A stretch of DNA of 64,000 nt from CAVTLG01 sp963802635 (GTDB lineage Bacteria; Chloroflexota; Ktedonobacteria; Ktedonobacterales; Ktedonobacteraceae), in NCBI GenBank assembly GCA_963802635.1, contig CAWDJJ010000001.1:3162001-3226000 (forward strand), written 5' to 3'. A program made the translations under genes and the position numbers. Positions 45,202 through 55,521 of this stretch are shown one piece after another. The notes under the pieces were generated by a model, which saw only the letters and a list, made by a program, of their open reading frames with translations, did not search any database and was not told where the DNA came from. How positions within the stretch are numbered: the stretch's first letter is position 1; each line of letters starts with the position of its first letter.

Positions 45202-46531
45202 CTAACGCGCGGACACATGCATACGAATGCCATTCAGAGGACCACCAGTAACCCCATAAGCCTGCAAGATCTCCTGGTCGGGTACGGGTGTAAGCTGATA
45301 GTTACGCAGAATATGCGAGACCATCGCTTTGATCTCGACTTGCGCGAAATTGCTACCAATGCAGATGCGCGGCCCACCACCAAAGCCAACCAGAGCATAC
45401 GGATGCTTTTTGTGTTCCTCACGCGGGGGAGCAAAACGATCCGGGTCAAAGCTGGCTGGCTGGGCAAAGATGCCTCGCAACATATGTGAGGCCGCAATTG
45501 AATAGAAGGCAAATGTCCCAGCCGGAACATGATAGCCATGAAAATCGAAGTCTTCAAGCACTCCGCGTGGCCCGTTGGGCACTGGTGGATAGAGTCGTTC
45601 GGCTTCGCTTAAGGCATTTTCCAGCACTTTCATGCGCTTGATAGCTTCCAAATCGGGATCGCGCGTAGCAACAATCCCTTGTGGTTGTTGACCAAGGATA
45701 ACCGCCTGCTCATCCATAATGCGTTGCCTATAATCTGGATGCTGGTTGAGCAGGTAGAGGAGCCAGGTAACGAGGCTTGTCGAGGTTTCGTGGCCTGCTA
45801 CGAGCAAGATGTTTATGTGTGCGATCAGTTGTTCATCGCTCATAGCTCGGCCCTGGTCATCCCGCGCCCGGACCAATCTGCCAAAAATATCATCAATCCC
45901 CACATGACGCCGTTCTTCAATCTTAGGGCGCAGCAAAGCATACAACTCAGTATGTAGTTGTTCAAGCTGCTGATGAAATTCTTCTTTTCGAGCCAGAGAA
46001 ACTCCCTACCATAAGAATACGCATGAAAAGTTCTCGAAAGCGGTCTACCTCTTCTCCGGCCTGAAGACCGGTCAATGCCTCAGCGGCTACCGCAAAGGTA
46101 ATCTTGCGTGCCTCCTCATAGAGGTCTATCTCATCGGTTGCTAGCCACGTCGCCGCGTACTCACGAATAATGCGATTCATTAAAGGCAGGTAGCGGTCCA
46201 TATAGCTGACCGTAAAAGCCGGATTCATCATTTTGCGATGCTGATCGTGCTCCTCACCATCCATACTGAGCAAACCACGGCCCAATAGATTGGTTACGCG
46301 AAAAATGGTGCCCCAGCCAACCTGATTAGAAAACTTCTGCCGCCCATTCACCAGCACGAAACGGTTTGCCTCCGGGCCTACCAGATAGAGAATCTCCCGT
46401 CCAAAGTATGTGGAGCGAAAGATGGGGCCGTGTTGCTCATATGCCTCGGCGAGGAGTGGGGCGAGATGGAGTTGATAATCATCGGGCAGAGCAACCAGAG
46501 GGATAGCTTCGTAAGGACGTATATCGTCCAT
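45202..46531 (-). pseudogene. Cytochrome P450, single-base frameshift
   Basis: Start ATG at 46531 with AAAAGGAG upstream. The first frame carries the P450 N-terminal half (GPIFRSTYFGREILYLVG, LLSMDGEEHDQHRKMMNPAF, the C-helix motif). The phase changes near 45990-46010, and the second frame holds the I-helix LLVAGHETSTSLVTWLL, the ExxR motif in SEAERLYPP, and the heme Cys in FGGGPRICIGSNFA. Total length is one more than a multiple of three; removing one base in GTTTCTCTGG restores SLARKEEFHQQLEQLH across the join and gives about 442 residues, a normal size. Divergent from the ABC exporter. A monooxygenase beside an exporter suggests a secondary-metabolite or detoxification role (inference). 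Confidence 0.85.
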
Positions 46532-46832
46532 GAGAGTTCTCCTTTTTCGATATTCACAATGATTATCATTCAGATTTATAGCACGAGCAGTGGTAGTTGT
46601 CAAATGCCTCAAAGAGGTTTACTATGCCTACACTCAAAATGGGGAAAAGGCTGACAAGCATATGTCACTCACTTCCAGATAAACTTTTTCTGACCACTCC
46701 AATTCTGTGACTTTCAGGAAGCATCAACAATGGCTAGACATGGCTATCTACCAGAAATGCCCGACAACATGCTTGGTATGTGAAGAGGAGAATATCTACG
46801 CGCCTAGAGCGTCAAGAAAGGACTAATCTGGC
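46532..46832. other. Divergent intergenic region between P450 and ABC exporter
   Basis: 301 bp that must hold both promoters. A small palindrome-like ATTATCATTCAGAT stretch lies near 46560, but I find no repeat, hairpin or operator that I would defend. Confidence 0.3.
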
Positions 46833-48680
46833 ATGCAATTCACAAAGGTTGATCGTCCTCTGTTCTCGTATTTCGACAAAACTTTATGGAAAGAGAACTG
46901 GCGCATTTACAAGCGCATTCTGTCTCTCTTACGGACTCATTGGTTACGGACACTGGAAACTGTCATTTGTATGATACTCGCGACGTTATTCACTTTAATG
47001 ATTCCTGCTCTACTGCAGTGGGTTGTCGATGTAGGAGTACATACGGGCAGCTTGAAGGATCTTTTGATAGTTGCGACAGCCATTCTGGGCCTCAGTATCC
47101 TACGCGGTATCTTTGCCTATGGGCAGGGCTATCTTTCACAGGCCGTCTCGAATCTGGTCGCCTATGATCTGCGCAATCAGGTTTATGATCACTTGCAACG
47201 TCTCAGCTTCTCCTATCATGATGAGTCAGAGACGGGACAATTAATGTCGCGCATGACAGCCGATATTGAGGCGGTGCGCAACTTTATCCCTATGGGGTTG
47301 ATGCGTGCACTGATAGCCGTTGTCACCTTTGTACCGATTATCGTCATTCTGTTTCAGCTCGACATGACTCTGGCGCTGACGACGCTTATCTCCATCCCCA
47401 TTATGATGCTACTCTCAGCGCAGGTAATGCGACGTTTGCGACCGCTCTGGAATCGTTCTCAAAATGTGGCAGGCGAGTTAAGTACAATTATGCAGGAAAG
47501 CCTGAGTGGCGTACGCATCGTCAAATCGTTTGCCCGCGAAGACTTTGAGATTATGAAGTTTAGTCAGAAAAACCAGGAATTGCGCGAGTTGAATCTGAGC
47601 GCCATGCGCCTTTCGGCATGGAATCAGCCTCTGTTGCTGCTCGTGGTAAACGTGGTGACTGTCTTAGACTTGTGGATTGGCGGCGTCGCCGTTATTCAAC
47701 ATCACATAAGCCTGGGCACGCTGGTCGCTACTATACAATATGTATTGTTACTAGCAACTCCGGTGCGTTCACTGGGCTTTACGATCAACTGGTGGGTGCG
47801 CGGACTCTCTGGAGGTGCGCGTATCTTCAGCATTATGGACACTGAGCCTGTCATCAATGACGCTCCCGGTGCTAGAGTGCTGCAAAAGATCGAGGGCCAT
47901 GTACGCTATGAGCACGTTTCGTTTGCCTACGGCAATGGTATAGAGGTGCTGCACGATATTGGCATCGAAGCCCATCCTGGTCAAATAATCGCCTTGCTGG
48001 GACCCACTGGCAGCGGCAAGAGCACTATTCTGAACCTGCTACCACGGTTTTACGACGTCACGCAAGGCCGCATCCTGATCGATGGTCACGATATACGCAA
48101 TGTCACGCAAGCATCACTCAGGCGCGATGTCGGCCTGGTTTTGCAGGACGTCTTTCTTTTTAATGCCACCGTGCGCGAGAATATCGCCTACGGTGTCCTT
48201 GGAGCAACTGAAGAGCAGATCATCGCCACCGCAAAAGTTGCACGCATCCACGACTTCATTTTGAGTCTGCCCGATGGCTATGATACGTGGGTTGGGGAAC
48301 GCGGCGTCACGCTCTCTGGCGGCCAGAAGCAGCGCGTAGCCATTGCACGCACCCTGCTCCTCGATCCACGCATCCTGGTACTGGATGACTCAACGTCCAG
48401 CGTCGATATGGAGACCGAATATCTGATCCAACAGGCACTGGAAGCAGTCATGCGCGGACGCACAACATTTGTGGTCGCATCACGCCTGCGCACTATTAAG
48501 AATGCGGATCAAATTCTCATCCTGGAGCATGGCAGTATCATCGAACGTGGCACCCACGAGTCTCTGTTACAGCTCAATAGTTCTTACGCACGACTATATG
48601 ATATGCAACTACGCGAACAAGAAGAGTTTGAAACCCGTATGCTGGCTACACAGGTCGACGAACCCGAGGTAAGGCGATGA
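46833..48680 (+). CDS. ABC exporter half-transporter, degenerate catalytic site
   Basis: 615 residues: about six membrane helices (1-330), then an ATPase domain with Walker A LLGPTGSGKSTILN, signature LSGGQKQRVAIART and Walker B ILVLDDSTSSVD. The catalytic Glu after Walker B is replaced by Asp (DD instead of DE). This is the known mark of the degenerate subunit of heterodimeric exporters such as TM287/288 and BmrCD. Its stop codon overlaps the start of the next gene (ATGA), so the two subunits are translationally coupled. Substrate unknown; drugs, lipids or peptides are usual. Confidence 0.92.
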   Translation: MQFTKVDRPLFSYFDKTLWKENWRIYKRILSLLRTHWLRTLETVICMILATLFTLMIPALLQWVVDVGVHTGSLKDLLIVATAILGLSILRGIFAYGQGYLSQAVSNLVAYDLRNQVYDHLQRLSFSYHDESETGQLMSRMTADIEAVRNFIPMGLMRALIAVVTFVPIIVILFQLDMTLALTTLISIPIMMLLSAQVMRRLRPLWNRSQNVAGELSTIMQESLSGVRIVKSFAREDFEIMKFSQKNQELRELNLSAMRLSAWNQPLLLLVVNVVTVLDLWIGGVAVIQHHISLGTLVATIQYVLLLATPVRSLGFTINWWVRGLSGGARIFSIMDTEPVINDAPGARVLQKIEGHVRYEHVSFAYGNGIEVLHDIGIEAHPGQIIALLGPTGSGKSTILNLLPRFYDVTQGRILIDGHDIRNVTQASLRRDVGLVLQDVFLFNATVRENIAYGVLGATEEQIIATAKVARIHDFILSLPDGYDTWVGERGVTLSGGQKQRVAIARTLLLDPRILVLDDSTSSVDMETEYLIQQALEAVMRGRTTFVVASRLRTIKNADQILILEHGSIIERGTHESLLQLNSSYARLYDMQLREQEEFETRMLATQVDEPEVRR

Positions 48681-50513
48681 AAACAACTACATCATACGCA
48701 GAGTATAGACGCCAGCATAACTGGAGTGAGAATAGCCTGGCCTACGCTGACGAAAACGAAACGCTGGATTTCAGTTGGAATGTCGTTCGTATGTTTTACC
48801 CCTACATCAATCGTTATAAAACGCCAGCGGTAGCCAGCATGTTCTTGATTCTGGCCGCTACCGTGCTAAACCTGGCTAATCCCTATCTGATTGGTCTGGC
48901 TATCGATAGCTTCATCACGAACCATAACCTGACGGGTCTGGGAGTGATGAGCGTCGTCTTCCTGCTTGTCAACATGGCTATGTGGCAAGCGCAATATTGG
49001 CAAGTATGGACAATGTCCTGGGTCGGTCAGCAAATTCTGTACCTGCTCAGCGCCGACATGTTTACGCACCTGGAACGCCTCTCGCTGAGTTTTTATGATC
49101 ACACGCAGATCGGACGCGTCATGTCGCGCCTGCAAAGCGATATTGATGTGCTAGAATCCATGCTCAGTTCAGGCATACTATCCATGTTTGGATCAATTAT
49201 CGCCCTGGCCGGTATCGTGATTGCCATGGTCGCGATGAGTCCCTGGCTAGCCCTGCTCTCTTTTACGGTACTACCAGTCATGTTCGTGATTGCCACGTAC
49301 TGGCAGCGCTTTGCGCAACGTTCATTTCGCCGTACACGCGCATCCATTTCGCTGGTAAACTCGACATTGCAGGAAAACATTTCTGGTATGCGTGTGATCC
49401 AGAGCCTGGTACGCGAGGATCGCAACCGGACAGAGTTCGACGACCTGAACTCATACAATCGCGATACAAACCTGGAATCAAACCGCATAGCTGCGCTCGT
49501 CTTACCGCTAGTCGAGGTCGTAGCAGCCCTGGCGACTGCGCTGGTCGTCGTCTATGGCGGATTGCTCGTCTCGCGTGGACAACTGCAGATCGGCATCCTC
49601 GTCTCATTTACGCTCTATATCAACCGCTTTTTTGATCCCATCCGTGATCTGAGCCAGCAATACACGCAGTTACAGCGTTCTGGCGTAGCGGCAGAGCGTA
49701 TCTACCAGATTATGAGTGTGCCGGTGACGATCACAGACCGCCTGGAGGCTATTGAGTTGCCGCAAGTTCAGGGCGATGTCAGAGTTTCGCAATGTGGTTT
49801 TCGGTTATAATCCCGAGCGGCCCGTACTGCATGGTCTCAACTGGCATGTTACCACCGGTCAAACGGTCGCCATTGTGGGACCAACCGGCGCTGGAAAGAG
49901 CACGATTGCCAGCTTACTGACGCGTTTTTATGATGTGCAAGAGGGTGCTGTGCTGATCGATGGCTATGATGTACGCGATGTCACACAAAGCTCACTGCGC
50001 CGCCAGATCGGCGTCGTACCACAGGAGCCTTTTCTGTTCACTGGCACGATCAATGAGAATATTCGCTATGGACGCCTGGAGGCCAGCAACGAAGAAGTCA
50101 TTGCCGCTGCACGCGTGGTGGGAGCAGATGCGCTGATTGCCCAATTGCCCGATGGATACGATACGCTCATTCGCGAACGTGGGCGTAACCTGAGTATGGG
50201 ACAGCGACAACTCATCTCCTTTGCACGAGCGCTCCTGGCCGATCCACGCATTTTGATCCTGGATGAGGCTACGGCCAATATCGATACATATACCGAGGCT
50301 ATCGTACAGCAAGGACTCAAAAAGCTGCTTTATGGACGGACAGCCTTTGTCATTGCTCACCGCCTCTCCACGATTAAAGGCTCTGATAGTATTGTTGTGC
50401 TACAAGCCGGTCAGATCATAGAGCAAGGCACCCATCAAGAGCTGTTGTTACAGGAAGGCGCTTACGCCTCGCTCTACGCCATGGCATTCCGTTCTCAATC
50501 TCAGGAGGTGTGA
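48677..50513 (+). pseudogene. ABC exporter partner subunit, single-base frameshift
   Basis: The first frame contains the transmembrane domain (from ATG 48677), and the second frame the ATPase domain with Walker A AIVGPTGAGKSTIASL, signature LSMGQRQLISFARA and a canonical Walker B ILILDEATANID. An extra A near 49781 (GATGTCAGAGTTTCGC) changes the phase; removing it restores QGDVEFRNVVFGYNPE, a perfect start of the ATPase domain, and a protein of about 611 residues. Here the catalytic Glu is present but the signature is LSMGQ rather than LSGGQ, the exact complement of its partner. If the frameshift is real the exporter is dead; if it is an error it is an ordinary asymmetric heterodimer. Confidence 0.88.
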
Positions 50514-50517
50514 CATT

Positions 50518-50540
50518 CCACTTGGTCTAAAGACCAGTGG
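50518..50540 (-). repeat. Right-end hairpin of the IS605-type element
   Basis: CCACTTGGTC and GACCAGTGG form an imperfect hairpin with a TAAA loop; the tnpB stop codon (50527-50529) lies inside it. Subterminal hairpins of this kind are the recognition sites of IS200/IS605 transposases. It sits directly after the ABC exporter stop, so insertion was at the operon's 3' end. Confidence 0.6.
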
Positions 50541-51793
50541 CTTCACGCAAAGCACCACGGAATGTACCCGTGGATGCAGGTTCGCGTAGGCTTCGTCCAA
50601 GCCCTCGGTCGAGAATATTCATGGATGCATTGTGATCTCGGTCGAGCACCACACCACAATAGACGCATGTGTGCGTACGGACACTGAGGTCTTTGTGCTC
50701 ACCTTCCTTGTGGCAGGAGCTACAGATCTGGCTCGTCTTGTTGGGGTCCACTTCTAAGACCGTGACCACACCGGCCCATGCTGCCTTGTGCTTCACCAGA
50801 TCTATGAATGTACCCCATCCAGCATCGAGGATCGATTTGTTCAAACCGCCTTTCGCAGCGGCACCATTGGGAAGATAGTTCCCGTTCTCATCCTGCTTCG
50901 GTTTCGGTCTCTTCACCATGTGGTGGATCGAGAGATCTTCAAAAATGATCGTCTCAAATGTGTCTACCAGGAGACGAGACTCTTTCTGCTGAAAGTCCTT
51001 GCGCTGAATTCCTGATCTTCCTATGAGCAGCCGCAACCCGTTTGACGGCCTTTGCTCGCCGATTACTGCCCTTCTTCTTTTTCGCCAGACTGCTTTGCGC
51101 CTTTTTGATCCGACCATGTGAGAGGCGAAAGAACCGTGGGTTCTCCACCGTGTCGCCCAGTGAGGTGGTCATGAAGTGCTTGATTCCCATGTCAATACCG
51201 ATAGCGATATCGGTAAATGGCTGCTTGACCTGTTCCTCGACCTCACACGCAAAGGTGGCATACCAGTGCGTCCCATCTCGTTTGATGCTGCAGGTTTTGA
51301 TGGTTCCCTGTATCTCTCGGTGCATCTTCACCTTGATGGTTCCCAGGTTGGTGATGGAAAGACGATTGTCCGTCAACTTCCACCCTGCATGATCGGGGAA
51401 ACAAAACAAGTCGTAGCGCTTAAATGATTGGTAGCGCGGATAGCCTGGCGTTTGCCCGGTGCGCACACGGCGAAAGAACGCCTGAAAGGCTTTGTCCACG
51501 CGCTTGAGCACCTCTTGTAACACATGCGCACCAATGGCAAGATACTCTGGTCGGATCTCACTTTTGAGCGTGGGCAAGGCATTGGCTTGATCGTAGTAGT
51601 TCACACTATAGTCGCGTGCATGCTCTTTGCGCCACGAAGGATCGTAGTAGTTAGGATGCTTCTTCGCGACATTCCAGGCGTCTCTGCGCTCCTGTAATGC
51701 GGCGTTATACATCTCGCAACAGCGTGAAAGGGTCCACTCAAGCTTCTCAATCTGCGCTTTTGTGGGATACAGACGATACTGAAATGCTTTCAT
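50527..51793 (-). pseudogene. tnpB: IS200/IS605-family TnpB, single-base frameshift
   Basis: From the ATG at 51793 (MKAFQYRLYPTKAQIEKLEW, a typical OrfB start) the first frame reaches the first RuvC Asp (IAIGIDMGIKHFM). The phase changes near 51007-51010 (AGGAATTCAGCGC); deleting one T gives HRKIRNQRKDFQQK, as in intact relatives. The second frame contains the Glu (TIIFEDLSIHHM), zinc ribbon (CSSCH ... CVYCG) and final Asp (VLDRDHNASMNILD). It is a different TnpB subgroup from that at 41884. Total length is one more than a multiple of three. No tnpA nearby. Confidence 0.88.
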
Positions 51794-51842
51794 TCCACTC
51801 CTTTCTGAGTATCGATATACTCTTTGCTCCTTTCAAGAATAC

Positions 51843-51974
51843 CTCCTCTCAGTCAGATGAGCCGTAGGCGCACTCCGCTCCGCCACATGAGCCGAAGGCT
51901 AGCGGCGACAGCCGCGTTTGTGGCGGTCTAATGAGGAGCCACGATAGTGGCGTTTCTGACTGTTTAAGAGGATA
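51843..51974. repeat. Palindromic element related to the dispersed family
   Basis: Begins CCTCTCAGTCAGATGAGCCG and ends CGTTTCTGACTGTTTAAGAGG, with CAGTCAGA/TCTGACTG terminal inverted repeats. The interior repeats GAGCCG..GGC and GTGGCG motifs. The right end recurs at 25482-25514. The interior is shared with the ATTCAG-type copies, so the ends have diverged while the middle is conserved. Confidence 0.65.
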
Positions 51975-52087
51975 TGCGTCTATCATACTATACATGTCAA
52001 TAAAGAAATATTCATATTAGATATGCAAAATAAATATTTTGTTAGGAAATACGTATATCTTTCATCTCCCGCATGAATGACAGAGAA

Positions 52088-52174
52088 GGGCTTTAGCCCA
52101 CCAGAAGCAAGGGCTAAAGCCATGGAAAACCCGCCTATTCGCCAGGGTTGAAACCCTGCGATTTGCGGCGGGTT
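52088..52174. repeat. Cluster of nested hairpins
   Basis: GGGCTTTAGCCC (52088-52099) is self-complementary and can also pair with GGGCTAAAGCC (52111). An outer stem AACCCGCC (52128-52135)/GGCGGGTT (52167-52174) encloses the perfect hairpin CAGGGTT GA AACCCTG (52143-52158). Such GGGCTTTAGCCC-type blocks are common as REP-like or IS605-end elements. With the palindromic element to its left this explains most of the 648 bp between tnpB and the XRE-TPR gene. Confidence 0.6.
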
Positions 52175-52377
52175 GGACGCGTATCATCCTGAATTGATAG
52201 CGGGGTTTCTCTTTATTGGGGTGTATTCATCTTTTGCCTTGACAATACCCCTAGCACAATTTTGCATTTCCTGCTCTATTTCTGCCAGTTGTCTGTCAAT
52301 GGAACCTAAATCTACAGTTCTCGAACAATTATGTGAAATAACAACGACACATCCACAACTATGAGAACCTATGGAAC

Positions 52378-52418
52378 AAAGAGCCTTGCCGTGATATACC
52401 ATCATGGCAAGGCTCTTT
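52378..52418 (-). terminator. Terminator of XRE-TPR gene A
   Basis: AAAGAGCCTTGCC (52378-52390) and GGCAAGGCTCTTT (52406-52418) form a perfect 13-bp stem with a 15-nt loop. It has A and T runs on both sides, so it can work in both directions. It lies 24 bp past the regulator stop. Confidence 0.75.
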
Positions 52419-52441
52419 TGCTGGGAGGATTGGTAGGCTTG

Positions 52442-53734
52442 TTAGTTGAACAAGTACGGTTGCTGTACCTTCATCAATTCCAGCTCTAAACTGGCAATCT
52501 CTATGCCATGAGGATAGTGGGCTTTAATATCCTCGAACAGATCAGCAACCTCATGCGTGTGGACACTTGATTGCAGTTTCTTGAGTGTAAGCAGCACTTG
52601 TTCAGCAGCCACTGCCGCAACAGGGTAGTATCCCTGATCACGGTAAATTTTTGCCTGGATGAGGTCACTATATGCTTGACGATCAAGACGCGCACGCTCC
52701 GAATTGATCACACGTTCTTTAGCAGCCAGGGTAAGATATTCCTGGGCTTTGCCTGGAGAACGTAACTTCTTGATGGGAGAGGCCATCAACGCGGCAGCCC
52801 GATCCAGAAAGTAACGCTCCTGGTCAAACACCGTCGAGAATAAAATATCCTCGTTTGCGCCTGGCTTGACCAGCTTTTCGGCGTCATCTAAGCAACGGAG
52901 TGCGGCAAAAAGATCATGGTTGTCCTGCGCGAGACGCGTTTGTGATCGACTCGCCACACCAAGCATTTTCCCCTGGACTTGTGGTGCCATCGGAAGTTTT
53001 AACTGACGTGCCATCTCGAAATCGTGTAAGGCCAATTGAAAATTGCCACTATCATCAAAGAACGCTTCACGCCGAAACAAGGCAACCGCTTGCAGGTCGC
53101 CACAGTGTTTCTCCTTTGCCAGGATCATTGCGTTGGTCAGATACCTTTTGGCCGCTTTCCGGCATCCCTGGTCCTGAGCAATATCAGCAAGAAGAAGCTG
53201 GTAGCCACATAAGAGTTGTATCACCTGCAGCTTCTGCAATGACCCAACGTACAGCACAATATCATGCAACCGATCCACACGATCTTTGATATCCTCAACG
53301 GCGTTTGCTATCCCTCCTGCGTATCCGACCTCTGTCTGGTAAGCCTGTAAGGTTGCATAGTACTCTTCAATATCGATGGATGTTGAAGGGCTAGGCACGA
53401 TAGCTTTGCTCGGCTTCTTGTTTTGGGGTTCTATTCCTAAAAAGGCCATGATTACAGGGGGAACATTGAGGAGGGTAGCTAGCACCCAGCGGCGTTTCGG
53501 GTCCTTTGGAAAGAAACCATCAGTCTGTTCCATGCGGAGTATGTGCCTTCCCGTTACGGGGCTTCCTTCAGCGACTTTGCCATAGACCGCCGCGACATAC
53601 TCGAGTTCGTAGCCGTGGAACTTGCGGATAAAACGTAGAACGTCGCCGTAGGTTGGTTGCCCTTGTTCACCGACAAGAATAGGGCCATACTCGCCAATGT
53701 ACACCCGTGTCTTCTTTTGCGTCACTTGCGACAT
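52442..53734 (-). CDS. XRE-TPR regulator, copy A
   Basis: 430 residues. The N-terminal 100 residues contain an XRE-like helix-turn-helix (YGDVLRFIRKFHGYELEYVA, then GRHILRMEQTDGFFP); from about 140 to 410 the protein is all helices in TPR-like pairs (QLLCGYQLLLADIAQDQG, AALRCLDDAEKLVKPG, QAYSDLIQAKIYRDQG). This plan resembles the RRNPP-like regulators that bind peptides with their TPR part and DNA with their HTH part. GGAGA precedes the ATG at 53734. A divergent small gene starts 273 bp away, and the whole unit recurs at 56937-58223. N- and C-terminal ends are nearly identical between the copies while the TPR middle differs, as expected if each senses a different ligand. Confidence 0.82.
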   Translation of the reverse strand: MSQVTQKKTRVYIGEYGPILVGEQGQPTYGDVLRFIRKFHGYELEYVAAVYGKVAEGSPVTGRHILRMEQTDGFFPKDPKRRWVLATLLNVPPVIMAFLGIEPQNKKPSKAIVPSPSTSIDIEEYYATLQAYQTEVGYAGGIANAVEDIKDRVDRLHDIVLYVGSLQKLQVIQLLCGYQLLLADIAQDQGCRKAAKRYLTNAMILAKEKHCGDLQAVALFRREAFFDDSGNFQLALHDFEMARQLKLPMAPQVQGKMLGVASRSQTRLAQDNHDLFAALRCLDDAEKLVKPGANEDILFSTVFDQERYFLDRAAALMASPIKKLRSPGKAQEYLTLAAKERVINSERARLDRQAYSDLIQAKIYRDQGYYPVAAVAAEQVLLTLKKLQSSVHTHEVADLFEDIKAHYPHGIEIASLELELMKVQQPYLFN

Positions 53735-53814
53735 AAGTATCTCCTCTCAAAAATCAGGAAGTGTCTATGATCATCAGGAATATTCCCCTTCTATCATAGA
53801 ACGCTTGCTGCTAC

Positions 53815-53890
53815 AAAACTGACCCATTTACACACGAGATGAAAAACAGGTCAGTTTTTCCATTCAACAAGATGGTATCCTGTTGAATGG
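53815..53890. promoter_or_regulatory. Twin hairpins in the divergent promoter region, copy A
   Basis: AAAACTGACC (53815-53824) pairs with GGTCAGTTTT (53849-53858), immediately followed by CCATTCAACA (53860-53869) pairing with TGTTGAATGG (53881-53890). Both stems are perfect and conserved in copy B (58304-58379). They lie between the regulator and the divergent small gene and may be operators or a structured leader. Confidence 0.6.
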
Positions 53891-54007
53891 GTTACGAGTC
53901 CTTTACATTGGTTTGTACCTCTCTTCTCTTCTTTGTTCTTTGAGTGGACAGGTAGAGCAAGTGACGCAAGGAAAATGTAGGGTGGCGAGTACCCTCTTTC
54001 ATTGAGT

Positions 54008-54427
54008 ATGCCATTACACCTTGCATACGTCAATCTGCACAGAAAAGGGACCGTGGTGTACGAGCATAGAAGCGATGTTGCCAGGTTGAAACAACAGCAG
54101 GGCTTACAAGAGTCATCAGCTAGGAAAAGCTTACAGGAGCTTACTCTTGTTAGGAGTCTCTCTATCAAACAAAACAGTTTTCAGAGGAAGGTAGTGGATA
54201 GAATGCCAGAGAATCAGAGCGAAGTGGCAAAATTGCGAGCAGAGATAGAATCCGTGTGTTTTTCAATGAATCTCGCGTTGCACGGCTATGCCCACAAGGC
54301 ATCGCACCAAATGATTAACAATCAGTACAAAAGCCTCGATCAGCAGCGTGACCGTCTTGCAACCATGATTGGGGAAGAAGCTGCCACAGAAGCTGTTTAT
54401 GATACCTACAACACTATTGTGCGTTAA
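54008..54427 (+). CDS. Small unknown protein of module A, possibly two genes
   Basis: The frame from the ATG at 54008 gives 139 residues. The first 37 (MPLHLAYVNLHRKGTVVYEH ...) match the small gene of module B; after that the two differ completely. An internal ATG at 54204 (MPENQSEVAKLRAEIES) has GAGGAAGG upstream and starts a plausible independent helical protein of 74 residues, ending in DTYNTIVR. The common head followed by unrelated tails suggests a conserved leader or interaction segment joined to variable cargo. No signal peptide. Function unknown. It precedes the methyltransferase gene by 23 bp on the same strand. Confidence 0.5.
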   Translation: MPLHLAYVNLHRKGTVVYEHRSDVARLKQQQGLQESSARKSLQELTLVRSLSIKQNSFQRKVVDRMPENQSEVAKLRAEIESVCFSMNLALHGYAHKASHQMINNQYKSLDQQRDRLATMIGEEAATEAVYDTYNTIVR

Positions 54428-54450
54428 CCGCAGGAAAGGATTGGTGTCAT

Positions 54451-55285
54451 ATGACCAATGATTACCCTATGAATATAGAAGACCCAACAGAAACCGCGCG
54501 ACTGATCGACCAGGACCAACTCTTTACCCGTGCGATGGGAGGACTCTTTGCCGAGCGCGAGGATGTGGCTTCCATGCACATGATCCTTGATCTCGCTTGC
54601 GGTCCGGGGAGCTGGGTGCTGGATGTGGCCTACGAGTATCCCCGTAGCGAAGTGATTGGCGTGGACCTCAGTCAGACGATGATCGATTACGCCCATGCTC
54701 GTGCTCGTTCGCAAAAGCGAGCGAACGCCACGTTCGAGATCATGAACATCACCCAACCGCTGCAGTTCGCAGATGCCTCGCTTGACCTGATCAACGCGCG
54801 TTGCATCGAAAGTTTTCTTTCTCCCGCGTTGTGGCCTGCGCTGCTGGCTGAGTGTCAGCGGGTGCTCAAACCGGGTGGCGTGTTGCGCTTGACGGAAATC
54901 GAGGGCGGCATTTCCAATAGCGCTCCCTTACAGAAATTGAGCGCTTGTCTCTTCGAGGCCCTTTGTCTCCAGGGAAGAACGTTTTCCGTTGATGGACGCG
55001 CTGGGCATCGTTCATATGCTCGGGCCTTTGCTCAAAAACGCCGGATTTCAGCACATTGGCAAGCGACCGTTCATCCTGGATACGACCTATAATGAGCCTT
55101 TGTACTACGCGTCCAGCGAAAATGCCAAAATTACCTTTCTTCAGCTCAAGCCCTACCTGCTGGATTCTGGCCTCATCTCGGAGGAAATCTTTGAAGAGAC
55201 GTATTGGCAGCTCGTGAACGACCTGTATGATCAAAACTTTGTGTGCCTCTCCTTCGGGATCACTGCGTGGGGGATGAAGCCATGA
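54451..55285 (+). pseudogene. SAM-dependent methyltransferase, single-base frameshift
   Basis: From the ATG at 54451 the first frame shows motif I (ILDLACGPGSWVLDVAYEYP), VIGVDLSQTMIDYAHARA and LKPGGVLRLTEIEGG. The phase changes at the T run near 54982-54985; removing one T gives TFPLMDALGIVHML and the remaining 95 residues, which have the usual C-terminal cap (PLLKNAGFQHIGKRPFILD). Total length is one more than a multiple of three; the repaired protein would have about 277 residues. Its stop overlaps the ATG of the following XRE-type gene, so they are coupled. The substrate is unknown. Confidence 0.8.
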
Positions 55286-55521
55286 TGAACAACGAGAAAA
55301 AACAGAATTTAAAGCAGTTACGACAACAGCACAGCGTACGGATCAAGGATCTGGCAAAGCGTGCTGGAGTGCCGCCAGAAGAGATCTACGCGATGGAAGT
55401 GGGCATTCCCGTCGAGGCGCACATAGCTCAAAAGATCCTGGATACATTCTCTCAACTTGTCAACCAGACATACACTCTTGATGATATACGGGTACACATC
55501 AAGAAAGACGCTGAGACATGA
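55282..55521 (+). CDS. Small XRE-type helix-turn-helix protein
   Basis: 79 residues. Helix-turn-helix of the XRE/Cro type (LKQLRQQHSVRIKDLAKRAG, then VPPEEIYAMEVGIPV). The short length leaves only the DNA-binding domain and a C-terminal helix (AQKILDTFSQLVNQ). It starts at the ATG at 55282 (the next codon, 55285, is also ATG), overlapping the methyltransferase stop, and its own stop overlaps the start of the next gene (ATGA at 55518). So this is a tightly coupled set. Probably a regulator of its own operon (inference). Confidence 0.7.
   Translation: MMNNEKKQNLKQLRQQHSVRIKDLAKRAGVPPEEIYAMEVGIPVEAHIAQKILDTFSQLVNQTYTLDDIRVHIKKDAET

Larger units (their letters stand above)
52349..54118. repeat. 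Duplicated regulator module, copy A
   Basis: About 1.77 kb that recurs at 56844-58607: terminator hairpin, the XRE-TPR gene, the shared intergenic region with two hairpins, and the first 37 codons of the divergent small gene. Intergenic and N-terminal parts are almost identical, while the middle of the regulator gene has many changes. Confidence 0.88.
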
